A stretch of DNA of 64,000 bases from Brevundimonas guildfordensis (GTDB lineage Bacteria > Pseudomonadota > Alphaproteobacteria > Caulobacterales > Caulobacteraceae), in NCBI RefSeq assembly GCF_014836405.1, contig NZ_JACSQU010000001.1, positions 1,674,001 through 1,738,000 on the forward strand, read 5' to 3'. This document shows, piece by piece, positions 10,097 through 19,549 of this stretch. Made by a program: the position numbers and the translations under genes. The stretch's first letter is position 1. Each line of letters begins with the position of its first letter. The notes below the pieces were generated by a model that saw only the letters and a list, made by a program, of their open reading frames with translations, did not search any database and had not been told where the DNA came from.

Positions 10097-11770
10097 ATGA
10101 ACCGCCCGAACCTGGATCATTACATCGCCGGCTGGCGCGGCCCTGTCCTTGCGGCCCTGCTGGCCCTGATCGCCGGCCTGCCCGGCCTGCTGCTGCTGCC
10201 GCCGCTGGACCGGGACGAGAGCCGCTTCGCCCAGGCGACGGCCCAGATGCTGGAGGGCGGCGACTATGTCGACATCCGCTTCCAGGACGACCCGCGCTGG
10301 AAGAAACCCATCGGCATCTATTGGATGCAGGCCGCCGCCGTCGCCGCGACCTCGGACGTCGAGGACCGCAACATCCAGCCCTATCGCCTGCCGTCGCTGC
10401 TGGGCGCCATGCTGGCCGCCTGGGCCGTGGCCTGGGCGGGCGCGGCGCTGTTCGGCCAGAGGGCGGGCTTCCTGGCGGGCGTGATGCTCGGCGCGACCTT
10501 CCTGTTGTCGACGGAGGCGGGCATCGCCAAGACCGACGCCATGCTGGCGGGGCTGACCACCCTGTCGATGGCGGCGCTGGCGCGCATCTATATGGCGACG
10601 CGGGCGGGCGAGAAGGCGACCCGGCTGCACAAGCTGCTGTTCTGGGCCGGGATCGGTCTGTCCATCCTGATCAAGGGACCGATCGGCCTGCTGGTCGTGG
10701 CGCTGGCCATCATCGCCCTGTCGATCTGGGATCGAAACGTCAAATGGCTGGGCCAGTTGGGCTGGGGCTGGGGCCTGCCGCTGACGGCCCTGCTGGTCGG
10801 GCCGTGGGCCATCGCCATCACGATCGCCACCGACGGCGGCTTCTGGCGCGAGGCCATCGGCGGCGATCTGGCGCCCAAGATCGCAGGCGCGCATGAAAGC
10901 CACGGCGGGTTCCCCGGCATGTATGTGCTGCTGTCGCCGCTGCTGCTGTTCCCCGTCACCCTGATGCTGCCCGCCGCCCTGTCGACCGGCTGGCATCGCC
11001 GCGCCGAGCCCGCCATCCGCTTCGCCGTCTGCTGGCTGGTCCCGGCCTGGCTGATGTTCGAACTGGCCCCGACCAAGCTGTGGCACTACACCCTGCCCAC
11101 CTTCGGCGCGATCGCCCTGCTGGCCGCCGCCGCCCTGACCCAGCCGATCGGCAAGGTCTCGCGCGTGACCGGCGCCTTACTGGGTCTTTTCGCAGCGGTC
11201 GTCATCTGCCTGATCACCGTTTACGGCCTGACCGAGTTCGGCCGCTCGACGGCCCAGACCTGGGCCACCGTGACCATCGTCTTCGCCGTCATGGCCGCTG
11301 CGGTCGGAGGCTTCCTGCTGGTCAACCGCGCGGCGATCACCGGGGTGCTGATCGCCGTCGTCTTCGGCATCCTGGCCCATGCGGGCCTGGCCGGGACCAT
11401 CCGCCAGCTGCGCCCGCTGTCGATCGCGCCGCGTCTGGTGCAGACGCTGGACTCGGCCGAGTTGAACCCCGCCCAGGGCCGCTATCCTGGGCCGGTCGCC
11501 ATCACCACCTTCCATGAGCCCAGCTTCGTCTTCCTGACCGGCAAGGACACCCAGCTGACCGACGGCGCCGGCGCCGCCCGCGCCCTGGCAGAAGGCCGCC
11601 CCGCTATTGTCGAGGCCCGCGACGACGAAGCCTTCCGCGGCGCCCTGGCCGATCTGGGCGCCGCCGGGCGCGCCGTCGGCGTGGTCAGCGGCCACAACTA
11701 CTCCTCGGGCGACGACGTGCGCCTGACCGTCTACGCGCCGGCTGGATCAGGCGACAGGAGCGCGCGCTGA
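10097..11770 (+). CDS. ArnT-like lipid-linked glycosyltransferase (GT39/PMT family)
   Basis: 557-residue polytopic inner-membrane protein with many hydrophobic helices. Near residue 40 the loop PPLDRDESRFAQAT has the acidic catalytic DRDE/RY-type motif that GT39/ArnT enzymes carry in their first periplasmic loop, and RFQDDPRWKKPIGIYWMQ follows as in the family. A soluble C-terminal periplasmic part begins near residue 440. It would transfer a sugar from a polyprenyl-phosphate donor to lipid A or a protein in the periplasm. The divergent GT2 gene is the plausible donor-making partner. The stop overlaps the next ATG (TGATG), so the HMG-CoA lyase gene is probably co-transcribed, with no functional link I can see. 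Confidence 0.9.
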   Translation: MNRPNLDHYIAGWRGPVLAALLALIAGLPGLLLLPPLDRDESRFAQATAQMLEGGDYVDIRFQDDPRWKKPIGIYWMQAAAVAATSDVEDRNIQPYRLPSLLGAMLAAWAVAWAGAALFGQRAGFLAGVMLGATFLLSTEAGIAKTDAMLAGLTTLSMAALARIYMATRAGEKATRLHKLLFWAGIGLSILIKGPIGLLVVALAIIALSIWDRNVKWLGQLGWGWGLPLTALLVGPWAIAITIATDGGFWREAIGGDLAPKIAGAHESHGGFPGMYVLLSPLLLFPVTLMLPAALSTGWHRRAEPAIRFAVCWLVPAWLMFELAPTKLWHYTLPTFGAIALLAAAALTQPIGKVSRVTGALLGLFAAVVICLITVYGLTEFGRSTAQTWATVTIVFAVMAAAVGGFLLVNRAAITGVLIAVVFGILAHAGLAGTIRQLRPLSIAPRLVQTLDSAELNPAQGRYPGPVAITTFHEPSFVFLTGKDTQLTDGAGAARALAEGRPAIVEARDDEAFRGALADLGAAGRAVGVVSGHNYSSGDDVRLTVYAPAGSGDRSAR

Positions 11771-12690
11771 TGGGTCGTTTCATCCAGATCGTCGAGGTCG
11801 GCCCGCGCGACGGCCTTCAGAACGAGAAGACGGTGCTGGAACCCGCCGTGCGCGCCGACTTCGTCCAGCGGCTGGAAGCGGCCGGGGCGAAACGCATCGA
11901 GGCGGTCAGCTTCGTCCACCCTAAATACGTGCCCCAGATGGCGGGCGCCGAAGAGGTCATGGCCGCCCTGCCCCGCGTTGAGGGCCGCAGCCGCATCGGT
12001 CTGGTTCTGAACGGCAAGGGCTACGACCGCGCTCTCGGCACGGCGGTGGACGAGGTCAATGTCGCCATGTCCGCCACCGATGGCTTCGGCCTGAAGAACC
12101 AGGGCCTCAGCGTCGACCAGCAGGTGCAGATGCTGTCCGCCATCGTCGCGGGCCGCGCCAATGCGGACGGTTCGCCGGGCGCGACGCCGAAGCTGTCGGC
12201 CACCCTGTCCTGCGTCTGGGGCTGTCCGTTTGACGGCGAGGTTTCGGTCCAGCAGGTCAGCGACCTGGTCGCCCGCATCGCCGCGCTCGGCGTCGAGGAG
12301 ATCGCCCTGGCCGACACCATCGGCGTCGGCGACCCCTGGAGCGTGACGAAGAAGGTCGAAGCCGCCCGCAAGGCCGCGCCGGACGCGACCCTGCGCCTGC
12401 ATTTCCACGACACCCGCAACACCGGCCTGGCCAACGCCTATGCCGGCGTCGAGGCCGGCGTCGACGTGCTGGACGCCTCGGTCGGCGGCATCGGCGGCTG
12501 CCCGTTTGCACCGGGCGCGACCGGCAACATCGCCACCGAAGATCTGGTCTACATGCTGGAGCGTGGAGGCTACTCGACCGGCTACGACCTGGACGCCCTG
12601 ATCGGAACGGCCCGCTGGATCGGCGCCCAGATCGGAAAACCGAACCCTAGCGCGCTGAGCAGGTCGGGCGGATGGCCAGCGGGACGCTGA
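11770..12690 (+). CDS. Hydroxymethylglutaryl-CoA lyase
   Basis: Cleaves 3-hydroxy-3-methylglutaryl-CoA to acetoacetate and acetyl-CoA, the last step of leucine breakdown. 306 residues with the diagnostic EVGPRDGLQNE at the N-terminus (metal and catalytic Asp), LHFHDTRNTGLANAYAG with metal-binding histidines, and GGIGGCPFAPGATGNIATED around the catalytic cysteine loop. Cytoplasmic TIM barrel. The other leucine-degradation genes are not in the window. Its start overlaps the stop of the GT39 gene. Confidence 0.94.
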   Translation: MGRFIQIVEVGPRDGLQNEKTVLEPAVRADFVQRLEAAGAKRIEAVSFVHPKYVPQMAGAEEVMAALPRVEGRSRIGLVLNGKGYDRALGTAVDEVNVAMSATDGFGLKNQGLSVDQQVQMLSAIVAGRANADGSPGATPKLSATLSCVWGCPFDGEVSVQQVSDLVARIAALGVEEIALADTIGVGDPWSVTKKVEAARKAAPDATLRLHFHDTRNTGLANAYAGVEAGVDVLDASVGGIGGCPFAPGATGNIATEDLVYMLERGGYSTGYDLDALIGTARWIGAQIGKPNPSALSRSGGWPAGR

Positions 12691-12760
12691 GGCGGCTGGT
12701 TGCTCTGCAAAGCCCAACCCGCCTATAGGTTCTAGTATCTCGGACTCGGAGCCTCCTCGT

Positions 12761-13795
12761 TTGACCTCCTCCCAAGGCCGCGGCGGCCCTCTGGCCCGGT
12801 TCGCCGAGCGGGCGGACCGCTTCTTCCGACGCCTCTATCGCATGCCCGGCGACATGAAGGCGATGGAGGCCAAGATCGATCGCATCGAAGCCACGCTCGC
12901 CATTCACGCGCGCGAAACCCGTCTGCTGCTGGCGGCCCTGTCGGCGCCCGAACGCGAGCTATGGCGCGAAACCTTGAAGGCCACCGGCAAAGGCCCGGCG
13001 ACTCAGGCGTTTCCGACAGGCGCCCTCTGTCGGCAGTCCGACTTCAGCCAGCCGTACTTCGGCTATTGGTCCGAACGTCTGGGGGAGTCGCTGCGGTATC
13101 ACCGGAAGCTCTGGGAGTTCGTCTTCATCTGCCAGGCGCTCTGGGAGCGCGGCGTCGTCGTCGAGGGCCGACGCGGGCTCGGCTTCGGGGTCGGCGTCGA
13201 GCCGCTGGCGGCTTTTTTCGCCTCGCAGGGATGCCGCATTCTTGCGACGGACCTTCCCGCCGAAGAAGCGGTCGAGTCCGGATGGATCGAAACCAACCAG
13301 CACGCCGCCGGCAAGGCCGCACTGCGAAGGCCCGACGTCTGCCCTGACGATGTGTTCGACCACAACGTCGAGTTCCAGCCCTGCGATATGAATAACCCGC
13401 CGGCAGACTTCGTCGATTTCGACTTCTGCTGGTCGGCCTGCGCCCTGGAGCACCTGGGCTCTATCGAGCTGGGCCTGGCCTTTATCGAACGCTCGCTGGA
13501 TTGCCTCAGGCCGGGCGGCTGGGCGGTGCACACCACCGAGTACAATTTGAGTTCAGACTCTGAAACGGTCGACAACGAAGCCACGGTGCTGTTTCGCCGA
13601 CGCGATATCGAGGCGCTGCTTCAACGCGTCCGGGCCAAGGGCCACAACGCCTTGGTCGTCAACTACGATGCTGGCGACGGTCCGATCGACCATTTCATCG
13701 ACCTGCCGCCCTACCGTCCCGAGCCGCATTTGAAGATGGCGCTGTCGGGATTCTCGGCGACGTCCGTCGGCATACTGATCCAGCGTGGATCATGA
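12761..13795 (+). CDS. Class I SAM-dependent methyltransferase-like protein
   Basis: 344 residues from a TTG start with GGAG nine bases upstream; the first in-frame ATG is at about residue 28. The N-terminal 60 residues are helical and charged. A Rossmann core follows: GFGVGVEPLAAFFASQGC with ATDLP as the SAM-binding motifs, then FCWSACALEHLGSIELGLAF and CLRPGGWAVHTTEYN, the post-motif regions of glycan or small-molecule methyltransferases. It overlaps the convergent hydrolase-TPR gene by six bases. The substrate is unknown; the N-terminal helix and neighbours suggest surface glycan modification (inference). Confidence 0.8.
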   Translation: MTSSQGRGGPLARFAERADRFFRRLYRMPGDMKAMEAKIDRIEATLAIHARETRLLLAALSAPERELWRETLKATGKGPATQAFPTGALCRQSDFSQPYFGYWSERLGESLRYHRKLWEFVFICQALWERGVVVEGRRGLGFGVGVEPLAAFFASQGCRILATDLPAEEAVESGWIETNQHAAGKAALRRPDVCPDDVFDHNVEFQPCDMNNPPADFVDFDFCWSACALEHLGSIELGLAFIERSLDCLRPGGWAVHTTEYNLSSDSETVDNEATVLFRRRDIEALLQRVRAKGHNALVVNYDAGDGPIDHFIDLPPYRPEPHLKMALSGFSATSVGILIQRGS

Positions 13796-15001
13796 GGCGG
13801 AGGGCGACTCGCCTCGTATCAGCCCCGACACCCAACGCCGGATCGAACGCTTGACCTCTACCCGCCTCGCGCCGGCGATTTGGCGCTGATAAGACTTCAA
13901 GAGGCGGCGATATTTGCGGTCTGCGGGGTCCAATCCGATCGCCATTTGGACCGAGGCGATCGCTTCCTCGCGTTCGCTAACGCTCCACAGCACAGAGCTT
14001 TCCCAAGCCCTCAGGTGCGCCATGTGGGGCCACGCCTTCACCACCTCCCGCGCCCAGGGCAGGGCGGCGTGCGGCTGATCAGCCGCCACCAGAATATTCA
14101 CGTAGTGGATCAGATAGTTCGGGTCGTTCTGGGTCATGGCGACCACCCGTTCTATCTCGGCGACGGCGGTGCGATGCTCGCCTGCCTTGGAAAGGATCAG
14201 CGCCAGGGTCGAGCCCGCCAGAGGATTGCCCGGTGCGCGTTCCACGGAAAGTCGGGCCAGCGAGACCGCGAGCGACTGCCGGTAATCGGGCTGCGCCTGA
14301 GCCAGATTGGCGATGTACAAGCCGCTGCGGCGACGCGCCTGGCGCGCCTTCCGATTGAAGGCTCCTACGTCCAACTCTCCAGACAGCGTCTGCAAAACCA
14401 AAGACTGCAAGAGTCCAACTTCACCCAGATAGGTCGTCGCCGGATGGGAAACATAGGGGAGACGAACAGGCCGGATCTCAATGTCGCGCTGGATCAGCGC
14501 CCCTTGAAGACCGTCGTGGCCCACCGGATCAAAAACAACCACCGGGCTGACGGAACACGTCAGTTGCCCGTCGATTTCCGGCAGCCACCGGATCCGTCGG
14601 CTGTCTTGGATCCAGCGCTGCTCGAAGGGGACCTTATTCGGGTCAATCGAATACTGCGGAGAGATGGCCAGCGCGGCGTTCGCGCCAGCGGCGTCGGCAA
14701 ACCGAAGCGCCGCATAGCCGCCCATGCTGGAGCCATAGGTCATGACCCGTTCAGCGCCGGCCGTCGCCTGCCGCACTGCCTGCATGGCCGCCGCCATCTC
14801 GGGGTACTGATACCAGTCCTCCCGGACGCCCATCACATGGATGGCCGAGACGCCCGCGTTGCGAAGGAACTCCTCGCCGAAGCCAGGGCGATCGAAACCG
14901 TGGCCGATCCCGTAGTTGTCGAACGTGACCACCCAGCGGCTGAGGTCCGAAGCAGGAACACTGCGGACGACGACATTGTCGCTGCGGAAAAGGTCAGACA
15001 T
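13790..15001 (-). CDS. Alpha/beta hydrolase-like domain fused to tetratricopeptide repeats
   Basis: 403 residues. Residues 1 to about 200 form an alpha/beta-hydrolase-like domain with the nucleophile elbow GSSMGGY (Ser92), a possible acid in VVFDPVGHDG, and a candidate histidine in LPYVSHPATTY. Residues from about 225 to 385 are helical with TPR spacing (AVSLARLSVERAPGNPLAG, HYVNILVAADQPHAALPWA, VQMAIGLDPADRKYRRLLK). No signal peptide is seen, so it is probably cytoplasmic. Such combinations occur near polysaccharide and flagellar glycan genes, but I cannot assign a substrate. It overlaps the methyltransferase gene end to end. Confidence 0.75.
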   Translation of the reverse strand: MSDLFRSDNVVVRSVPASDLSRWVVTFDNYGIGHGFDRPGFGEEFLRNAGVSAIHVMGVREDWYQYPEMAAAMQAVRQATAGAERVMTYGSSMGGYAALRFADAAGANAALAISPQYSIDPNKVPFEQRWIQDSRRIRWLPEIDGQLTCSVSPVVVFDPVGHDGLQGALIQRDIEIRPVRLPYVSHPATTYLGEVGLLQSLVLQTLSGELDVGAFNRKARQARRRSGLYIANLAQAQPDYRQSLAVSLARLSVERAPGNPLAGSTLALILSKAGEHRTAVAEIERVVAMTQNDPNYLIHYVNILVAADQPHAALPWAREVVKAWPHMAHLRAWESSVLWSVSEREEAIASVQMAIGLDPADRKYRRLLKSYQRQIAGARRVEVKRSIRRWVSGLIRGESPSAS

Positions 15002-15039
15002 TCGAGCTCCTTGCCGACCTCATTAGACTGATTTTTGGC

Positions 15040-15081
15040 AAGAAGATAAAAATACGGCGCGTCGCCGAGGCGACGCGCCGA
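15040..15081 (-). terminator. Rho-independent terminator of putA
   Basis: Read on the minus strand just after the putA stop, a near-perfect GC stem of up to 12 bp (15055-15080, CGGCGCGTCGCC and its complement) is followed by TATTTTTATCTT. It also separates putA from the hydrolase-TPR gene on the same strand. Confidence 0.8.
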
Positions 15082-15086
15082 CATCC

Positions 15087-18000
15087 TCAAAGATTGAGCA
15101 GCGCCGGGTCGCCGCCCTGGGCGGCGATGTTGATGCTGATGGCCTTTTCGGCGGCGTAGCGGATCAAGCTGTTGGGGCCGCCGGCCTTGGGGCCGGTGCC
15201 GGACAGGCCTTCGCCGCCGAAGGGCTGGACGCCGACCACCGCGCCGATGATCGAGCGGTTGACGTAGACGTTGCCCGCCGGGACCAGCTCCATCACCTCA
15301 CGGGCGAAGGCGTCGATGCGGCTGTGGACGCCCAGCGTCAGGCCGAAGCCGCGCGCCGCCAGCTTGCCGGCGACCGTCTCCAGATCCTTCGGGTCATAGC
15401 GATAGACGTGCAGGATCGGGCCGAAGACTTCGCGCTCCAGGAAGTCCGGGGTCGGGATCTCGGCGATGACCGGGGCGAACAGGTCGCCCTTGTCGGCGCC
15501 GGCCGGCAGTTCGGCGCGGGCGATGATCTTGGCTTCCCTGGACAGGCGCTCGACGTGGGCTTCCAGATTGGCGCGGCTTTCGGCGTCGATCACCGGGCCG
15601 ACGTCGGTCTTCGCGTCGGTCGGGTCGCCCAGCACCTGGGCCGCCAGAGCGCCCTTCAGGCCCTCGATCAGGGCGTCGGCCGAATCCTTGGGCGCATAGA
15701 GGACGCGGAGGGCCGAACAACGCTGACCGGCCGAGCCGAAGGCCGACAGGATGACGTCGTCGATGATCTGCTCCTTCAGCGCCGTGGTGTCGACGAACAT
15801 GCCGTTCAGGCCACCCGTCTCGGCGATGAAGGGGATGATGGCGCCCGGACGCGCGGCCAGGCCGCGGTTGATGGCGTTGGCGGTGTCGGTGCCGCCGGTG
15901 AAGGCCACGCCGTCGATGCCCGGATGGTTGGTCAGGGCCACGCCGACCGTCTCGCCGCGACCGGGGACCAGGGCCAGCAGGTCGGGGTTCAGACCGGCCT
16001 TGTGATAGAGGCGCACGGCTTCGGCGGCGATCAGCGGCGTCTGCTCGGCGGGCTTGGCCACCACGGCGTTGCCGGCGGCCAGCGCGGCGGCGATCTGGCC
16101 GGTGAAGATGGCCAGCGGGAAGTTCCACGGGCTGATGGCGGCGAAGACGCCGCGGCCGTGCAGGACCAGTTCGTTCGTCTCGCCGGTCGGGCCCTTCAGG
16201 GTCTGGCGACCGCCGAAGTCGCGCTCGGCCAGCAGGGCGTAGTAGCGGCAGAAGTCGGCGGCCTCGCGCACCTCGGCCACGCCGTCGTTCAGCGTCTTGC
16301 CCGCTTCACGCGACAGCAGGGCGACCAGACGGTCCAGATCAGCTTCCAGGGCGTCGGCCATCGCGCGCAGCACCGGGGCCCGGCCCGCGCCGCCCAGACG
16401 GTCCCAGGCGACCTGAGCATTGGCCGCGGCGTTGACGGCCGCGTCGACGTCCTCGGTCGAGGCTTCGGAGACATGGCCCAGCACGCGGCTGCGGTCATAG
16501 GGGTTGGTGACGTCCTGCGGGTTCACGCCGGCGCGCAGCTTGCCGCCGATGATCGGACCGGCGGTCAGCTTCTCGCTGTCGACGCGCTCCAGAGCCGCCG
16601 CATGAAGCTCGCGGTCGGAAGCCTGCGAATAGTCGCGGCCGAGGGAGTTCTTGCGGTCACCGTAGATGTTCATGGGCACAGGGATCTTCGGATGGCGATC
16701 GGGCTGGGCCTCGACCGAGGTGATGGGATCGGCGGCCACATCGGCCGCAGGCACGCGCTCGTCCAGCAGGGCGTGGACGAAGGAGGAGTTGGCGCCGTTT
16801 TCCAGCAGGCGGCGCACCAGATAGGGCAGCAGTTCTTCGTGGCCGCCGACGGGGGCGTAGGCGCGCACGACGACATCGCCCCACTCGACCTTGGCGCCGT
16901 CGTAGAGGGCCTCGCCCATGCCGTGCAGGCGCTGGAACTCGATGGTCACGCCGCGATCGGCGGCCATGCGGTGCACGGCGGCCAGGGTGTGGGCGTTGTG
17001 GGTGGCGAACTGCGAGAAGATATAAGGCGAGGCCTCGATCAGCGCCTTGGCGCAGACCAGGTAGTTCAGGTCGGTCGCGGGCTTGGTCGTGAACACCGGA
17101 TAGTCGGTGCGGCCGTTGACCTGGGCCAGCTTGATCTCGGTGTCCCAATAGGCGCCCTTGACCAGGCGCACCATCAGGCGGCGGCCCGAGGACTTGGCCA
17201 GTTCGGCCAGCTTGGCCACCGTCTCGGTCGTGCGCTTCTGATAGGCCTGGACGGCCAGGCCCAGGCCCTGCCAGTCGCCCAGCGCCGGTTCGCGCGCCAG
17301 CCGCTCCAGCAGCTTCAGCGACAGGGCCAGACGGTCGGCCTCTTCGGCGTCGATGGTGTAGTTGATGTCGTATTTGGCGGCGATCAGCGCCAGACGCAGG
17401 ATGCGGGGATACAGTTCCTCCCATACCCGGTCTTCCTGCACCGCCTGATAGCGCGGCGAGAGGGCCGACAGCTTGACCGAGACGCCGTGGCCGCGCTCGG
17501 GGCCGTCGCCCTTGGCGGTCTTGCCCACGGCCTCGATGGCGTCGGCGTAGATCTTCTCATAGCGTTCGGCGTCGGCGGCGGTGCGGGCGCCCTCGCCCAG
17601 CATGTCGAAGCTGCACAGCCAGTTTTCGCGGTCCGAACGCTTCAGGGCCGCCTCGATGGTGCGGCCGACGACGAACTGCTCGCCCATGATCTTGACGGCC
17701 GTGGCGACGGCCTGACGGATGACCGGTTCGCCCAGCCGCCCGGCGATACGCTTCAGGAAGCCCGGCAGGTCGCTGCGCGCCTCCTCGTCGACGTCGACCA
17801 GCTTGCCGGTCAGCATCAGGCCCCAGGTCGAGGCGTTGACGAACAGGCTGTCCGACTGGCCCAGGTGCGAGGCCCAGTCGGCCGAGCCGATCTTCTCGGC
17901 GATCAGGCGGTCGCGGGTGTCGGCGTCGGGGGTGCGCAGCAGGGCCTCGGCCAGACACATCAGGGCCAGGCCCTCGCGGGTGCCCAGGCTGAATTCCTGC

Positions 18001-18197
18001 AGGAAGCTTTCGACCACGCCCTGGCGCTTCTGGCTCTTGCGGGCGCTTTCGACCAGTCCGACGGCGTCGGCCAGAACGGCCGCACGACCGTCAGGCGTCA
18101 AGGGCTGAGCGGCCAGCAGTGCGGCCACCACCGCGCGTTCGTCCCGGTACTTGTTCCGGTCCAGCTCATCCCAATGGCGAAGATCGGTCGGCGTCAT
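15087..18197 (-). CDS. putA: Bifunctional proline dehydrogenase / L-glutamate gamma-semialdehyde dehydrogenase
   Basis: Oxidises proline to glutamate via FAD- and NAD-dependent steps with substrate channelling. About 1036 residues from ATG 18197, which has AGGATGG five bases upstream; an ATG three codons earlier is possible. The proline dehydrogenase barrel lies in roughly residues 130-470 (SVKLSALSPRYQ, RLMVRLVKGAYWD, THNAHTLAAV). The aldehyde dehydrogenase follows, with ISPWNFPLAIF, GFTGGTDTA, AETGGLNGMFVD (catalytic Glu region) and GSAGQRCSALRV (catalytic Cys). The ribbon-helix-helix DNA-binding domain of enterobacterial PutA is absent, so this is a short, non-autoregulating PutA. It is divergent from a GT4 gene across 250 bases. 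Confidence 0.97.
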   Translation of the reverse strand: MTPTDLRHWDELDRNKYRDERAVVAALLAAQPLTPDGRAAVLADAVGLVESARKSQKRQGVVESFLQEFSLGTREGLALMCLAEALLRTPDADTRDRLIAEKIGSADWASHLGQSDSLFVNASTWGLMLTGKLVDVDEEARSDLPGFLKRIAGRLGEPVIRQAVATAVKIMGEQFVVGRTIEAALKRSDRENWLCSFDMLGEGARTAADAERYEKIYADAIEAVGKTAKGDGPERGHGVSVKLSALSPRYQAVQEDRVWEELYPRILRLALIAAKYDINYTIDAEEADRLALSLKLLERLAREPALGDWQGLGLAVQAYQKRTTETVAKLAELAKSSGRRLMVRLVKGAYWDTEIKLAQVNGRTDYPVFTTKPATDLNYLVCAKALIEASPYIFSQFATHNAHTLAAVHRMAADRGVTIEFQRLHGMGEALYDGAKVEWGDVVVRAYAPVGGHEELLPYLVRRLLENGANSSFVHALLDERVPAADVAADPITSVEAQPDRHPKIPVPMNIYGDRKNSLGRDYSQASDRELHAAALERVDSEKLTAGPIIGGKLRAGVNPQDVTNPYDRSRVLGHVSEASTEDVDAAVNAAANAQVAWDRLGGAGRAPVLRAMADALEADLDRLVALLSREAGKTLNDGVAEVREAADFCRYYALLAERDFGGRQTLKGPTGETNELVLHGRGVFAAISPWNFPLAIFTGQIAAALAAGNAVVAKPAEQTPLIAAEAVRLYHKAGLNPDLLALVPGRGETVGVALTNHPGIDGVAFTGGTDTANAINRGLAARPGAIIPFIAETGGLNGMFVDTTALKEQIIDDVILSAFGSAGQRCSALRVLYAPKDSADALIEGLKGALAAQVLGDPTDAKTDVGPVIDAESRANLEAHVERLSREAKIIARAELPAGADKGDLFAPVIAEIPTPDFLEREVFGPILHVYRYDPKDLETVAGKLAARGFGLTLGVHSRIDAFAREVMELVPAGNVYVNRSIIGAVVGVQPFGGEGLSGTGPKAGGPNSLIRYAAEKAISINIAAQGGDPALLNL

Positions 18198-18456
18198 GAA
18201 ATCCATCCTGTGAATTTCTGGATATAAGTTCAGTGCGCCCGAATGTGCACCGCATGATCACCCATAACTCCGCGTAAGTTTCGGGTTTGCAGCGCCGCGT
18301 CGGGGAAAGCCGCGATCGAACAGGGTTGCCGCGCCCCGCGATCGCTTGCCGAGAGGAACTCTCTCCGCCCAGCGCATTATCATGCCGTCTCGCCTTCGTC
18401 ATGCGGAGCGTCTAGAAGTTTCTCCTTCGCGAACGGCTTAAGGCCCCATCGACTTC

Positions 18457-19542
18457 ATGCGCATTGTTCTGGTCACCGACGCCTGGGAGCCTCAGGTCAA
18501 CGGCGTCGTCCGCACCTTGACCCGCACCGTGGCCGAGTGCCGCGCCATGGGTCATGAGGTGGAGGTCATCGAACCCAGCCAGTTCAAGACCATCCCCTGC
18601 CCGACCTATCCTGAGATTCGGCTCGCCCTGGGCGCCGAGGAAGAGATTCGCGAACGCCTGCGCGCCTTCGAGCCCGAAGCCGTCCACATCGCCACCGAAG
18701 GGCCGCTGGGCATCGCCACGCGCCGCATCTGCGTGGAGTGGAAGCTGCCGTTCACGACCAGCTATCACACCAAATTCCCGGAATACGTCTCCGCCCGATT
18801 CCCGATCCCGGTGCAGGTCGGCTACGCCTATATGAAGTGGTTCCACAAGCCGTCGGGACGGCTGATGGTGGCCACCCCGACCCTGCGCGACGAACTGGTC
18901 GAGCACGGCTTCAAGAACGTCTCGCCGTGGACGCGCGGCGTCGACACCGAACTGTTCCGCCCCGACCTTGAGCCGATCTACAAGGAGATGGGCGGCGAGA
19001 ACTGGCCCCGCCCCTTCTTCCTGAACGTCGGCCGGGTGGCGGTCGAAAAGAACATCGAGACCTTCCTCGAACTGGATCTGCCGGGCACCAAGATCATCGT
19101 CGGCGACGGCCCGGCCCGCGCCGAGCTGGAAGAGAAATACCCCGACGCGAAATTCCTCGGCGCCCGCTTCGGCGAGGAGCTGGCCCGCTGCTTCGCCGAC
19201 GCCGATGTCTTCGTCTTCCCCAGTTGGACCGACACCTTCGGCCTGGTGATCCTGGAGGCCATGGGCACGGGCACGCCGGTCGCCGCCTATCCGGCCCACG
19301 GCCCGATCGACATCATTCCCGGTTCGGGCGCAGGCTTCATCGACGACGACCTGAAGACCGCCTGCCTGAAATGCCTGGAGCTCGACCGCCAGGACGTGCG
19401 CGCCTATGCGGAGAAGTTCAGCTGGCGCGCCTCGGCCGAGCAGTTCATCGAGAACCTGCAGCCCTATCCCGAGCCCGCGCGCGGCCGCTTCTGGCGCCGC
19501 CTGCGCCGGGTGGCGCGCTTGAGACGGCGCGCGGCGGCGTAG
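18457..19542 (+). CDS. Family 4 glycosyltransferase
   Basis: 361-residue GT-B retaining glycosyltransferase. The N-terminal DAWEPQVNGVVRTL is the typical acceptor-side start of the MgtA/SqdX-like group. The donor site is visible as FFLNVGRVAVEKNIETFL, VGDGPARAELE, and ADVFVFPSWTDTFGLVILEAMGTGTPVAA with the E-x7-E-type acids. It probably uses a nucleotide-activated sugar to glycosylate a membrane lipid at the cytoplasmic face. The arginine-rich C-terminus (FWRRLRRVARLRRR) may bind anionic lipid. Monocistronic as far as visible, converging on the next gene seven bases away. Confidence 0.88.
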   Translation: MRIVLVTDAWEPQVNGVVRTLTRTVAECRAMGHEVEVIEPSQFKTIPCPTYPEIRLALGAEEEIRERLRAFEPEAVHIATEGPLGIATRRICVEWKLPFTTSYHTKFPEYVSARFPIPVQVGYAYMKWFHKPSGRLMVATPTLRDELVEHGFKNVSPWTRGVDTELFRPDLEPIYKEMGGENWPRPFFLNVGRVAVEKNIETFLELDLPGTKIIVGDGPARAELEEKYPDAKFLGARFGEELARCFADADVFVFPSWTDTFGLVILEAMGTGTPVAAYPAHGPIDIIPGSGAGFIDDDLKTACLKCLELDRQDVRAYAEKFSWRASAEQFIENLQPYPEPARGRFWRRLRRVARLRRRAAA

Positions 19543-19549
19543 AGGCGGG

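Noticed and set aside
15324..18227. 967-codon open frame opposite putA
   Set aside because: Antisense shadow of a strongly supported enzyme; Gly/Val/Gln-rich translation without recognisable domains.
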